NCBI GenBank assembly: GCA_026874595.1
Contig: CM049309.1
Location: 74,198,426 to 74,262,425 of the forward strand
Reading direction: 5' to 3'
DNA length: 64,000 nucleotides
DNA from: Sipunculus nudus
Taxonomy: Eukaryota; Annelida; Sipuncula; Golfingiida; Sipunculidae
Part shown: piece by piece, positions 1 through 10,606 of the stretch
How positions within the stretch are numbered: the first letter of the stretch is position 1
How the letters are laid out: every line of letters starts with the position of its first letter
The notes under the pieces: model-generated
The model's input: the letters and a program-made list of their open reading frames with translations, nothing else
What the model was told of the DNA's origin: nothing
Database searches by the model: none
Translations under genes and position numbers: made by a program

Positions 1-5
1 GAACA

Positions 6-3000
6 ATGCTCAAGAATAGAAAGAGGGATGCGGGCAAACAGTTGATGGCATTTGAAACTGCTTTGTTCAGTTTCACAGGTGAGACAACAGTTGACACTGG
101 CAGTGATGACTTTGTGAGAGAGCTGCAGTCTACCATCAGGCAGCAGAGGATAGAGATCGGCAGACTGAACGATGCACTGCATAAGGTTGAAGCTGAGCGG
201 GATACGTACTTGGCTGGTTTCAAGGAGGTTTCCTCCAAGAACCATGCACTGGAGATTGAAATTGCTCGATTGAATGAGCGCTACAGTGCATCAGAGTCAG
301 AGATGCAAAGACTTCAGGAGAGGTTTGCCCAGTGGAAGCCTCACAATGCAATTAGGAGAGAGAAGCGTCATGTGCTGAAGACAAGTCAGCTACAGGAGCA
401 GGTCACCACCTTGACAGGACAGTGCCAGGAACAGGCCAAGTTGGTTAACACTCTGAGTGAACGAAAGAGGTGTCTTGAAGACCAGGTTGAAGAGGAAAGA
501 AGGAAGAAGCGGAATTTACAGAAGCGGATTTGTAAGATATCAAGCAAGTCTAGCGGAGACAGCAGCCACCTACAGCATCGAGTGACTGAGCTGAAGAAGG
601 AGATACAGTTCCTGGAGAATTCTCAGTGTGAGGCAGAAGACAAGTTGGCAGAACTGTTGGATGATACCAGGCATGTGTTTAAGCATAACAGGTATGAAGA
701 TAACGTCCGGTCCTGTTACATGGAGCTTAGAGCCATGGGTGTGTCTGCGCGTAACTGTCAGGGTATTGTGCAGTGTGTACTGAACACGTTCACCGATGTT
801 CAGGTAGACAGACTTCCAGGTGAGGCGTTTGCCCGTCGCATGAGTTTGGAATGTCGGGGTCTTGCCTTGATGCATTTACGTGAAGTGATGGAGCAGACAG
901 ACAACCTTACTCTGCATTGTGATGGTACCACCAAATATTTTCATCATTATGGTGTGTATAATATTTCACTTCCAGATGGCAGGACTCTGACGATGGGCAT
1001 GCGAGATATGTGTGGTGGAGACAGTGAGGCGTATCTGCAGACCTTGAAGACCATTGTGCATGAGGTGGCAACCATCGGAGATTCTTCAGCGGAGGACAGA
1101 CCGGATGTTCACAAGATAGTTATGCATGTGAAGAACACAATGAGTGATCGGCATATTGTCAACAAGAAGTTTAATAGTCTTCTGAAGGAGTACAGGGAGG
1201 AGATATTCCAGGAGCTGGCAAGTGTATATTCAGATCTCACTACTCAAGAGAAGAAGGCAGTCCTGAACATGAACAACTTTTTCTGTGGACTTCATTTTTT
1301 GGTAGGTCTAGCTACGGCAGCAGAATCAGCTCTGAAGGTATGGGATAGTTTGGTTTTTGGTGGACAAAAGGTAGGAGCTGCAGCCCTCCCTGGGAGCTAC
1401 ACCAAGGCTGAGTCAGGGACTACACGACTGATCAGGACCGTCTGTAAAGCTGTACACGAGCGAGGATGTCAGAAGTCGGGGATTGCTGGACAGTTCAAGT
1501 GTTTTATGGAGACAGAGCTGGGACTTCACCGGCTGCCTCTTGAGCAGTTCATCGGGAATAGATTTAACATCATATTCCGAAATGGCGCAGGTGTCTATTT
1601 TCTGTGTGATACCCTGCGAGCTTTCTTTGATGAGCACAAGCATGACAACAAGCTGTTGAGAGCTGTTCATTCTGATTTGCAGGTTGAGCAGTTCATTGCT
1701 GGAGCCAGAGCCCTTGGAGTTGTCAGCAAAGTGATTACAGAGCCATTATGGAAGGCCATTGAGGAACCAGGTCACATCAGTGGAATGAATGCAAGGTACC
1801 AGCGCTTGGTTTCGTGCTTAGAGAAGTGGATGGACGACCCATCTCCCCTGCTTACCATGTCAGATCTTCTGTTTGAAGACATCGAAGTCAAGAAGGACCA
1901 GGTGGCAGATTCACTGAAGAGGGACCATCCACGAACTGATGTCATGACCAGGCAGATACTTGAGCTTATGCTGTCAAGTTTTTTGGCTGTTTGTAAGAAC
2001 CAGTTGGCAGCACATCTTGCTGGTGGGGAGCATGCAGTTTTTTCCAAGGAGCTCTATGAGGAGACCATCAGTGTGAAGAAGGACAACATTGCCCCTGAGC
2101 GTGATTTTGCATCCCTGGACCACAGCATCCTTGTTCGACCATCTCTCCACACTGTGAACTTTGAGGGAATGTTGATGTACAGAAACAACAAGGTAAGTAT
2201 GTGGCTGAACAGTAAGTCAGAGACTGAGCGACAGGTATTGATGGCCGCCGTGAGGAAATGCGTTGAAACCCAGCGCCATGACAACCTAGCTAGAGCAGCA
2301 GAGCATGCTAAGTTCATTTCCCACAAAAGGAAGGTTCAATTGCAGGAGAAAGAAGATCATGAACGCCGAGCCCGCGTGATCAAGGAGGATCTCTCTGTGA
2401 AGCTTACAGATGTTGGAGGCCTCTGGACCACAGCTGAAGCACTGGAGGAGCACTTGACTAAGTTGGACTCCGATATACAGCAGCGCCGTGCCCTAGAGGT
2501 TCAAATCAAGTACCGCCGGCAAGTGTTACAGAGTCCCAACCCAGATGGTGTGCTCAACCTGTCTGCTGGAGGGTGTCGTCTGTCTGTTAGCAAGCTGAGG
2601 ACCAACCTACAGAGAGTGATCGAGGCTGCACAGACCGAACATCAGTGTGTGCAAGATGAGACAGTTGATGGCGTGGATGGCTTAGTGTCAGCTCTTGCTG
2701 ATGATGCTGCTCTGCAAGTGGAAAAGACCAGATTATTATGTGGGAAGAACAGGAAACAGCTCAAGTCTGGTAGGAAATCCCCCATTCCACAGATCCAGTT
2801 TGCATCTGATCTGATTGGGAAGAGAGTTCGGCATTTGTGTGAAGAAGATGGCAAGGAAGAGTGGTTCACAGGTTGGGTGGTTAGTATGGAGACCAGTACA
2901 GCTGGGCGGTCCCGTCGTTATGTCCATCAGATCCAGTATGATTGTGAACCAGGGAAGATGTATAGTTTTCCGCTGATGAGTGACCTCAGGAAAGGGGAGC

Positions 3001-3227
3001 TTGAATTACTTCAGCTTGAGTCTCAGCACCTGGTTGGGAAGAGTGTTAACCATAGGTTTGAAGATGAAGAGGGCAATACATACTGGTGCTCTGGAAAAGT
3101 AATGAAGGTTGACAACAAGGATACAGACAACCCACAATTTCAAGTTCAATATGAAGATCAGGATCTTGAATGGTATGCCCTGTTTGAAGACTATGCAGCT
3201 GGGGATCTCAGAGTTATAATAACTTGA
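6..3227 (+). CDS. Large intronless ORF: coiled coil, possible RNase H-like transposase core, twin Tudor-like C-terminus
   Basis: An uninterrupted 1073-codon frame ends in TGA. The first ATG is at position 6, but the frame is open to the window edge, so the true start may lie upstream. Residues about 40-220 are heptad-rich coiled coil. Residues about 290-600 are globular and contain LTLHCDGTTKYFHHYGVY, NTMSDRHIVNKKF, MNNFFCGLHFLVG and GNRFNIIFRNGAGVYF. The spaced acidic residues and C/H pair suggest an RNase H/DDE transposase fold, which is inference only. Residues about 770-860 are again charged and helical. The last 130 residues hold two related modules, LIGKRVRHLCEEDGKEEWF and LVGKSVNHRFEDEEGNTYW, resembling Tudor/chromo-barrel modules. 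The lack of introns next to a many-exon gene such as USP14 fits a transposon-derived or retrocopied gene. A good donor-like AGGTAAGTAT lies in frame near 2191 but is evidently read through. I do not recognise the family by name. The coding status looks secure; the function is unknown. Confidence 0.8.
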   Translation: MLKNRKRDAGKQLMAFETALFSFTGETTVDTGSDDFVRELQSTIRQQRIEIGRLNDALHKVEAERDTYLAGFKEVSSKNHALEIEIARLNERYSASESEMQRLQERFAQWKPHNAIRREKRHVLKTSQLQEQVTTLTGQCQEQAKLVNTLSERKRCLEDQVEEERRKKRNLQKRICKISSKSSGDSSHLQHRVTELKKEIQFLENSQCEAEDKLAELLDDTRHVFKHNRYEDNVRSCYMELRAMGVSARNCQGIVQCVLNTFTDVQVDRLPGEAFARRMSLECRGLALMHLREVMEQTDNLTLHCDGTTKYFHHYGVYNISLPDGRTLTMGMRDMCGGDSEAYLQTLKTIVHEVATIGDSSAEDRPDVHKIVMHVKNTMSDRHIVNKKFNSLLKEYREEIFQELASVYSDLTTQEKKAVLNMNNFFCGLHFLVGLATAAESALKVWDSLVFGGQKVGAAALPGSYTKAESGTTRLIRTVCKAVHERGCQKSGIAGQFKCFMETELGLHRLPLEQFIGNRFNIIFRNGAGVYFLCDTLRAFFDEHKHDNKLLRAVHSDLQVEQFIAGARALGVVSKVITEPLWKAIEEPGHISGMNARYQRLVSCLEKWMDDPSPLLTMSDLLFEDIEVKKDQVADSLKRDHPRTDVMTRQILELMLSSFLAVCKNQLAAHLAGGEHAVFSKELYEETISVKKDNIAPERDFASLDHSILVRPSLHTVNFEGMLMYRNNKVSMWLNSKSETERQVLMAAVRKCVETQRHDNLARAAEHAKFISHKRKVQLQEKEDHERRARVIKEDLSVKLTDVGGLWTTAEALEEHLTKLDSDIQQRRALEVQIKYRRQVLQSPNPDGVLNLSAGGCRLSVSKLRTNLQRVIEAAQTEHQCVQDETVDGVDGLVSALADDAALQVEKTRLLCGKNRKQLKSGRKSPIPQIQFASDLIGKRVRHLCEEDGKEEWFTGWVVSMETSTAGRSRRYVHQIQYDCEPGKMYSFPLMSDLRKGELELLQLESQHLVGKSVNHRFEDEEGNTYWCSGKVMKVDNKDTDNPQFQVQYEDQDLEWYALFEDYAAGDLRVIIT

Positions 3228-3420
3228 ATTCTTTTTTTCAGGTAATTGTTACTGTTATTTATATTGTTATTTATTTATACAACTTTGTTACTGTACATAC
3301 TTGTTTTTACACTTTATATTGCTTTCACTTTATACATATAATTACTGCAGAGCCATCTTCCAACCCACTCAACCATTTTTTACATGAACAAATATTTTAA
3401 TTAATTAATGCTGAGAACTA
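3228..3420. other. AT-rich 3' flank of the 1073-codon gene
   Basis: This short AT-rich stretch follows the stop codon. A CAG/GTAATT donor-like site at 3241-3242 could open a 3'UTR intron that ends at the acceptor TTTCTGTTTCAG near 5265. Possible polyadenylation signals AATAAA lie far downstream at 4687 and 5836. None of this is confirmed. Confidence 0.3.
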
Positions 3421-4075
3421 TTGCAAAAATGGCCACCACAACCCACTGCAACAGCCATGCTGGGATTTAAACCCAGGTCACCTGGGGAGAGAGCCAAGCT
3501 TTTTACCACTCTACTGCCGAGGCCTACAGGAAAATCAGGACCCCAGTATACCATTCTGATGGATGGGCCACTTCAACCCACTGCCACAGCCATAAGGGGA
3601 ATCAAACCTATGTCACCAGGGGAAGGAGGCGAGCTTTTTACCACTCCATGGCCAAGTCCTACAGGAACATCAGGATCTCAGAATACCATTCTGATAGAAT
3701 GGCCACTACAACCCACTACCACAGCCATATGGGGAATCAAAGCCAGGTCACCAGGGGAGAGAGTCGAGCTTTTTACCACTCCATGGCCAAGTCCTACAGG
3801 AACATCAGGACCTCAGAATATCACTCTGATAGAATGGCCACTACAACCCACTACCTCAGCCATATGGGGAATCAAACCCAGGTCACCAGGGGAGAGAGCC
3901 AAGCTTTTTACCACTCCATGGCCAAGTCCTACAGGAACATCAGGACCTCAGTATACCATTCTGATAGAATGGCCACTAAAGCCCACTACCACAGCCATAT
4001 GGGGAATCAAACCCAGGTCACCAGAGGAGAGTCGAGCGTTCTACCACTATCATAGATCTTATACTCGAGATATGC
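3421..4075 (-). repeat. Five tandem 135-bp units, each with a tRNA-like segment
   Basis: Five copies of a 135-bp unit lie head to tail; the anchor GGGAWT recurs at about 3462, 3597, 3731, 3866 and 4001. Read on the minus strand, each unit has a D-arm/A-box-like stretch (for example GGCAGTAGAGTGGTA), then a possible anticodon stem CTTGG/CCAGG. After these come a T-arm CTGGG-TTTAAAT-CCCAG or CTGGG-TTTGATT-CCCCA, which matches a pol III B box. The unit is therefore a tRNA pseudogene or tRNA-derived SINE head that was amplified in tandem. Because 135 is a multiple of three, long frames run through the array on the plus strand; these are artefacts. The fifth unit is the most diverged at its end. 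Confidence 0.8.
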
Positions 4076-4083
4076 TCATTTGA

Positions 4084-5601
4084 TATAATTGGTCTTTTCT
4101 TGTTATCAAAGCACAATTTCAAACAAGATGAGTACTTTTATATTAGTTTTTTTGTAGTAACTCAGTAAGGCATAGATGATTTATCAACCAACGGATTGGC
4201 AATCACTTGGCACCAGGTTTAGAATTAAAATTATGTTTTTATTCACGTCTTGTTGTTTCTTTTCAAAGAGAGTTATGCCATGGTAGGATGCATAAGAGAA
4301 TGTAGCAATACATGTACATACAGTTTACATTTCAAACAACAAAGTACAACTTACCCCAGCTGTAATATTAAATTAACAATAACACAAAATGCAAACAAAT
4401 GTAAACCAGCCCTTTGTAATCTGCCAGTACATATGAGCATCATTCTGGAATGGTTGGCATCTAAACCTGGAACTGAGGGGCTTATAATCTGAAAAAAAAC
4501 CAGAAATGCCAAAAAGGAATGGAAACTACAGGAACTGAAACACGTTGACACAGAACGTCACAAGTCTGTAGAATATGTGAAACGTCACAAGTCTGTAGAA
4601 TATGTGATCTCAAACTTGTTATATGTATATAACAACAACTGAACTGGAAACAAATATAAACTGATGTCTGAACTGGACACTGGGTGAATAAAAGCCATAC
4701 ACAAACTATAAAGAGAACTTGGAACACTGGAACTAAAAGGATTCATGGATTTCTTCAAACATTTGCAATTTTATAGAGGAAAATTTACATGGAGTCTTGT
4801 TAGGTGCATTCAAATAGGCAATTACATGATTTTTCACTTGGATCTAAGTGATACATGTGTTTGTTATATAATATAATATTACTTCCTCAGTGTATTTATA
4901 TTGTTTCACTAGTTATCATTGCATTGGTAATTGATATGTGTTTAACATGTTCAGCATTTTACATTTTTATTCTATATGTGTTCCATATTCAACGTGCTTG
5001 CTCACTTATCCCTAACGAGGATCTGCTCAGCAGAGTTGCCTGTTCAGGTAGTTGCTCTCTCACTGCTATGCAGTGCTGAGGGACATGGCGGTGCCACTAC
5101 CTCATGGCGAGTTTGTCTAGTCAGGTCCATGTAGGATGAGTGTAGTAAATTTTTGTATATTGTTCATCTAAAACATCCCTAGCTGTATAGTAATGATGTA
5201 CTGATGATGCTCAATGAGTTAAGTTGGAAAGAAACTAAAATATTTTTTTTCTTTTCTGTTTCAGGAGACCCAGCCGAAAGTCAGCAGCAACTTTTGTTTC
5301 AACACGTCCAGTGCCATTTAAGTTACTGTATAACCTCATGATTTAATTTTACAGTTTTGTTGTCACAGTTGTATATTTTTTTTACTTTCCTGTTTATATT
5401 TATTAGATTTCTGGAGCCAACCTTTTATTTTCTGTTTCTCCCTTTTATTATTGTTTCATTATAATGATTTGCACCTTTCGATTTCAAGTGGTCATTGGTG
5501 CATGTAAACTCTTCATTTGCTTCAGTTGGGGTAGGGTCAGCTGTAAGGGGTGTTGGGGAGGCTGAACCCTTTTATTATTTTCTTATTTATACATTTATTT
5601 G

Positions 5602-5649
<48 letters not shown>

Positions 5650-7312
5650 CACATGTGTGTGTGTTAAGTGATATGCATATAAATACATCATGGTCAGTCA
5701 GTGAATGGTTCTTTTCGGCACTTGATATTCACCGCATTCCTAGAAAGGACTTTTTGCTTTAAACTGCTATATTATTCCATTGAATTTGTACTTTTTTGCA
5801 CCATGCATGCATCCCCTAACACCTTTTTTTATTGAAATAAACAGCTTATTGAAACATGAGATTGACTTTCTTCAGTTTTTAATGGTTTCGCGTGGTTTGC
5901 CAGAGCTGCCTGTGATGACCCCTCTCCGCATCTGCAAAACTGAAGCTTTATTCAAATTAGAAGCTCCTCCCATTTAGACACCAAATAATTTTTACTGTTA
6001 TTAGTATAACATTGACAAAATATATTGTCTTAATGTACATTTCATAGCTCTTACAGGATTTGAAAGAATTATCCAAGTATCTTCAAATGCAAAAAAGTTA
6101 GAGACATCTGAAATATGTGAAAAATGCCTTATTTCAAGGGCTACCGCCCAAAATTTGACTAAGTCCTGAATTTTTTTTTAAATTTTTTTTAATCTGACCA
6201 TACAAAAATTTGAAGATAAACATGTATTTATTTCACATTATAATGAAATTTTATGAAAGTTACATGGAATAAAAGATAAATTGTAATATATTGTACATTA
6301 AATTTTCAAAATATGGGAACCACAAAACCGGCCAGAGCCAATTTGCCCATGACAGGACAGGTGTGTCTCCCGGGGCCCATTTACCTGAAAACCTTAAAAT
6401 GGCCATAACTTTGTAACCAATAAAGATAGAAACAAAATTCAAACAGATTATTGTATTATTTAGAGAGCTGCATCTGGGAAGTTGAAAAAAATAAGAGATT
6501 TGTGGATTTGAAATTTTAGTGATTCCCCCTAGCAAGACGTCTTACGAAAATTAGCAATTCCATGGCATGTTGTAAAAACTTGTATAACTATAATTTTTTA
6601 AAGTTTAATTTATAAATTGTACCAATCAAATCTTAAATTAATTGAATCAGGGTATTTAAACCCTTTACTGCTTAGAAATTACATGCACACAGTCACACAC
6701 TCACCAACACATTTGTCTAGTCTCTAGATATTCTAAAATCAAATATATCAAATTTTATATTGCATATTACATTTAAATCTTGAGATTTTCATCAATCTAA
6801 ATACAATTTCTGTAGATGGTGTAGTAGCTGTTGAATTTTGGTAAATTTACAAGGAACATTGAGTGTGATACTACCATATATTGTCTCCCCAGCCTTCAAT
6901 GGGAGGAGACATAACTTTTGAACAACTGAACAATTTTCATGAAATTTGAATTGTTTCTACCAACATCTCTTAAGAGTTTGAAAACCTTTGACTTAATCAC
7001 TAAGGTCAATTAGGCCGAATTAAAAATTTTTGTGAACCCCATAACTTTTCAAGTATCACATATTTTTGCTTCATTTGGGAGGCAGCCACAGCCTCTTTTG
7101 TTTCTTACCAGTATTTATGGCCAGGCTAAAAGAGGTCTTGTGCAGTTTTAACTGTTAGCAATGCAGCAATGTCAAGATGTAGATATCAGTTAGTCAAGTG
7201 ATGGGTGGGAAGGTGATTCCTCAGAAACACTGATACAATTAAAATATCTCATGTCAGACTGTCATGACTGGCTTGCCCTAATGTTTCAACTATGTCAGTG
7301 CACCTTGTCTAG
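4084..7312. other. Noncoding stretch with old degenerate repeats
   Basis: No convincing exon is seen. There is a short 26-bp duplication around 4554-4606 and a possible acceptor (TTTCTGTTTCAG) at about 5254-5265. The 6100-7100 part contains diverged text such as CATAACTTTTGAACAACTG that resembles the cores of the tandem-core elements elsewhere in the window. Confidence 0.4.
5606..5662. repeat. (TA)n microsatellite with adjoining (CA/TG)n
   Basis: About 35 bp of alternating AT is followed by short ACACAC and TGTGTG runs. Confidence 0.9.
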
Positions 7313-7972
7313 CAGACATGGGGTAATAGTAATAAGTAATAGTACCGGTAATAGACTATTACAGCTTTTTCCATGTAATATAGTAATAGACTAAACAATT
7401 TGAGCTGTAATAGTAATGGTAATAGAAACAGAAGGCAAAGTAATAGAGTAATACATATTACTTTCTGCTACTTCCTGTGAGCCCCTTGATCATGAAGCAT
7501 ATCAGCAAATAATGCTGAACAGACTCAGTTCTTGTCCAGTAATTGCCCAGCATGTGCCTATTGTTGAGGCAAGCATGGACCAGCTGCCACATTGCTGGTG
7601 ACCACTGGTGCTTATTACATGAGATTACTGGACAGAGTAGGTCACAGCCAAATGAGTTACCTTGCACAATCTGACCTTTGATTAGTAAACTATGGATAAA
7701 CAGAGGCATATTTGATGTTAAGAGACAGATAAATAGTAATATTATTGTGACATGTATATCTTATCTCACACCCATCAGTCCATATGCATATTCTGAACTG
7801 TACCTAGATTTGGTTTCACAAGCCGGTTTGCATTTTAATCATACAGATTGCAATTACACACATTCAAGAAAAATATTATATAGAACCAGTTACAGTGCAG
7901 ACCCAAAATGTTCATGATAAGCTTATGGTGTTTTCACTGCCCATAATGTATTGAAGCCTACAATTTAGTTTG
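7313..7972 (+). mobile_element. Terminal ~660 bp of a hAT-like non-autonomous element
   Basis: The segment starts with the tip CAGACATGGGGTAATAG, runs into subterminal TAATAG repeats, and then matches the reverse complement of 12020-12675 over its whole length with scattered substitutions. Similarity stops at GAAGCCTACAAT near 7972. The partner terminus and the matching 8-bp flank (TTGTCTAG would be expected) were not found, so the copy appears truncated or its other half is from a different subfamily. No transposase coding is visible. Confidence 0.75.
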
Positions 7973-10131
7973 AGACCATCACCTGAGGTTGTCACTGATG
8001 TGTTGCTAGACCGTACATCTGCTCAGCCATATTTCTTGCAGAATTAATCAAATGGGATCCATACTTGGAAGAATATTAATTTGCTATTGGATAAAAGTCA
8101 CATTTTTCTGTTTTGCCTCTAAGGTAAATAAATGTAAGGTTTAGTGCATTGTATAAAAATTGTCATGAAAATCAGATGGACAGGAGTGGTGGAAGCTTGA
8201 TACTCTTACACTTCAGATATATATAAATATATATAGATATATAGATTAGATATATATAAATATATATATAGATATATTTTTTATATATATATACAATAGG
8301 GTTCATCAATAGTGTCAGAAGTACAGGTAATACATGCATGTATTTTTTCATGGCTAAAAAGTAAACGCCGCCTGGTGATAGCACATCCCGGAATGCAAGG
8401 TTGGCAATTTCTTCCAAGAGGCGGTTTCTTCCTTGGAAACTTCAGGCTCTGAAGAAATAGTTTCCTCCATTTCTTCTGGAAGAAACTTTCAAATTTTATG
8501 TGAGAATATATAAAACTAATAAATTTTTAGCTTTAATTCTGCTCAAACATAACCTGTCCCATCTTATAAAGATTTATTTTAATATATAGTGTTTTCTTAG
8601 AATGTATGACAATTTGCGTAATTTAGTAGACAAAAATGCTTATTTAGTTTTGAGTTAGTCAGTTCAGGTGACATAATTCAAAATCATCTGACAAAGGTTT
8701 CAGTCCAGTGAATCATGCTATGATTACTAGGTGATAACCTAAAAAAGTGAAGCTTTACTCCAGTTACCCTGACTGTACAGAGAGACATGGTATGGGGAAG
8801 CCATGTCATAATTAACACTAACAGGGTTTCATCCACTATACTAATCCAATGGTCAAACTGCCCCTTGTTATAATATTTTCTAGGTGTTTTCTAGTTTTTG
8901 CATAATTCACAACAAGCTCAGGAATAGACTTGGTATTTGCAGGGCTGCAAAATTGGTATTTTGCTATTGCATGCTTCATGGTTATTTAGAAGTAGATTAC
9001 TGACAGGTACTGATTGTTCTCCACTATGATGAACAACAGAACTTACATGGAGAGATTCATAAATTCAATGAGTGATAATTATAAGTTCAACTTGTGATCA
9101 CTGATCAATCATAGTGTAATACCACATAGGATATTGTTAAGTCATTCACAAGCAAGCTATTAATTGTATATATTTTGTAGGAAGTGCAGGTTGCATACTA
9201 TTTAGATTCTGTATTACTTAATGAGTTAAAATGCAGCACTGCATGCACTTTGGCATTTATGACTTTGGCACTTTGACTGTTATGATACAAGATCACAAAA
9301 TTGTAGTATATCAATCTATAACTCTCTGTCATACAAAAGTAACATTGCTGAGTGACACAACATTTGGTAAGAACTAGTTAAAAATACAGAAAACTTCCTC
9401 TAGCCCTCTTGTGAATACAGGTAGACATTTAAACAAGAACCTTTGTTAATTAACACGTCAACACATAATACGCAACATTATTTACTTAAATAGTTGAAAT
9501 ACAAATCAATCAGCTGCAATTTTGGCAATATTATTAGAATAAAACTAACAGAATTATTTTTAGATTAATCAGAGCATTGTTTCTGTACACTGATTAAAAA
9601 TCATATTTTTTTATTTATTCAATAGAAATAAAAATAGTTTGAATATCTGTATTGATTTTTGTAAATCATACTACCATTCTTACTGTCCACTAAATTCAAT
9701 TTTCATCTAATACTTCTGGAGGAAAGTGGAGGAAACCCCATTTCTTCCAATGTCTCTGAAGAAATAAATTTCTTCCGGAAGAAAAACAACCCTGCCTGAA
9801 TGATGATAAAAATGGATATTTGCCCTTCTGTAACCATATTTTAATATATAGTTTTGACAAAGCTGTTGAATGTGTGAAATTTATGTCCCTTTACCCTTGA
9901 GCAGGGTATTTGTGTGACAATGAATGTCTTGAGATTCCAGATTGAAACTTCATGAGTTCATGACATTGTGAGCAGTAATACTGAATTTTAAAAGATAAAA
10001 TATCAAACCAATCCCACCTAGAAATCTCCACTAATCGATTGATAAAACTTTCCATACATTGATCAGAGCCACTGTTTCTGCCATGACTTCCAGTTTCTTC
10101 CATCTTCTATACAGGGTTATAAAAATTATAA
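7973..10131. other. Noncoding stretch with a TA microsatellite and two palindrome-bearing fragments
   Basis: A TATATAAATA microsatellite lies at 8215-8295. At 8410-8490 and 9715-9797 there are two same-orientation fragments rich in TTTCTTCCGGAAGAAA-type palindromes; the second ends in AACAACCCTG, the tip type seen in some hAT-like elements. No exon is recognised. Confidence 0.45.
9715..9797 (-). mobile_element. Possible hAT-like terminal fragment
   Basis: On the minus strand the fragment begins CAGGGTTGTTTTTCTTCCGG and contains nested GGAAGAAA palindromes. A fragment with the same palindromes lies at 8410-8490. The call rests on the CAGGGTTGTT tip and the palindromic subterminal region only. 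Confidence 0.35.
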
Positions 10132-10606
10132 TTTTTAGCTCAGCTGACTATAAGTCATCTGAGCTATATTCGTGGTCCATTGTCCGTCATCTGTCTGTCC
10201 GGATGTCCGTCCGTAAGACTGGCACGTTTTGACACCGTTGGACCTACAAATCTGAAATTTTGGCATACAGTTAGATGTCCCAAAAAAATCTACTACCATG
10301 CCGAAAATTGGGTCAATAGGACTTCGTTCCTTCGAGATATTAAGGAAAAACCTCAATTTTTTATTAGAAATCTATTTTCACAGTTCAGGACTGCCTTATA
10401 TCAAAACCACTCATCTGGTTTTCTTCATATTTACCATAAATATTCCTCTATATAGAGATATTATGCCAGATATTAGGTCAGTATTATATAATTTAAAAAA
10501 GTTATGGGCCCAAACATAATGGACTTAAATTTGTTAAATCTGTTAAATTTGTTTAGATATTGGCAAAAATATAAAATTGGTACCTTAAATTTTGCCCAAC
10601 TTTGGC

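Noticed and set aside
570-2927. Minus-strand frames within the 1073-codon gene
   Set aside because: Shadows of the long plus-strand frame, with no independent signals.
3421-4083. 220-codon and overlapping 135-codon plus-strand frames
   Set aside because: They are open only because the 135-bp tandem unit is a multiple of three. The underlying sequence is tRNA-like on the other strand.
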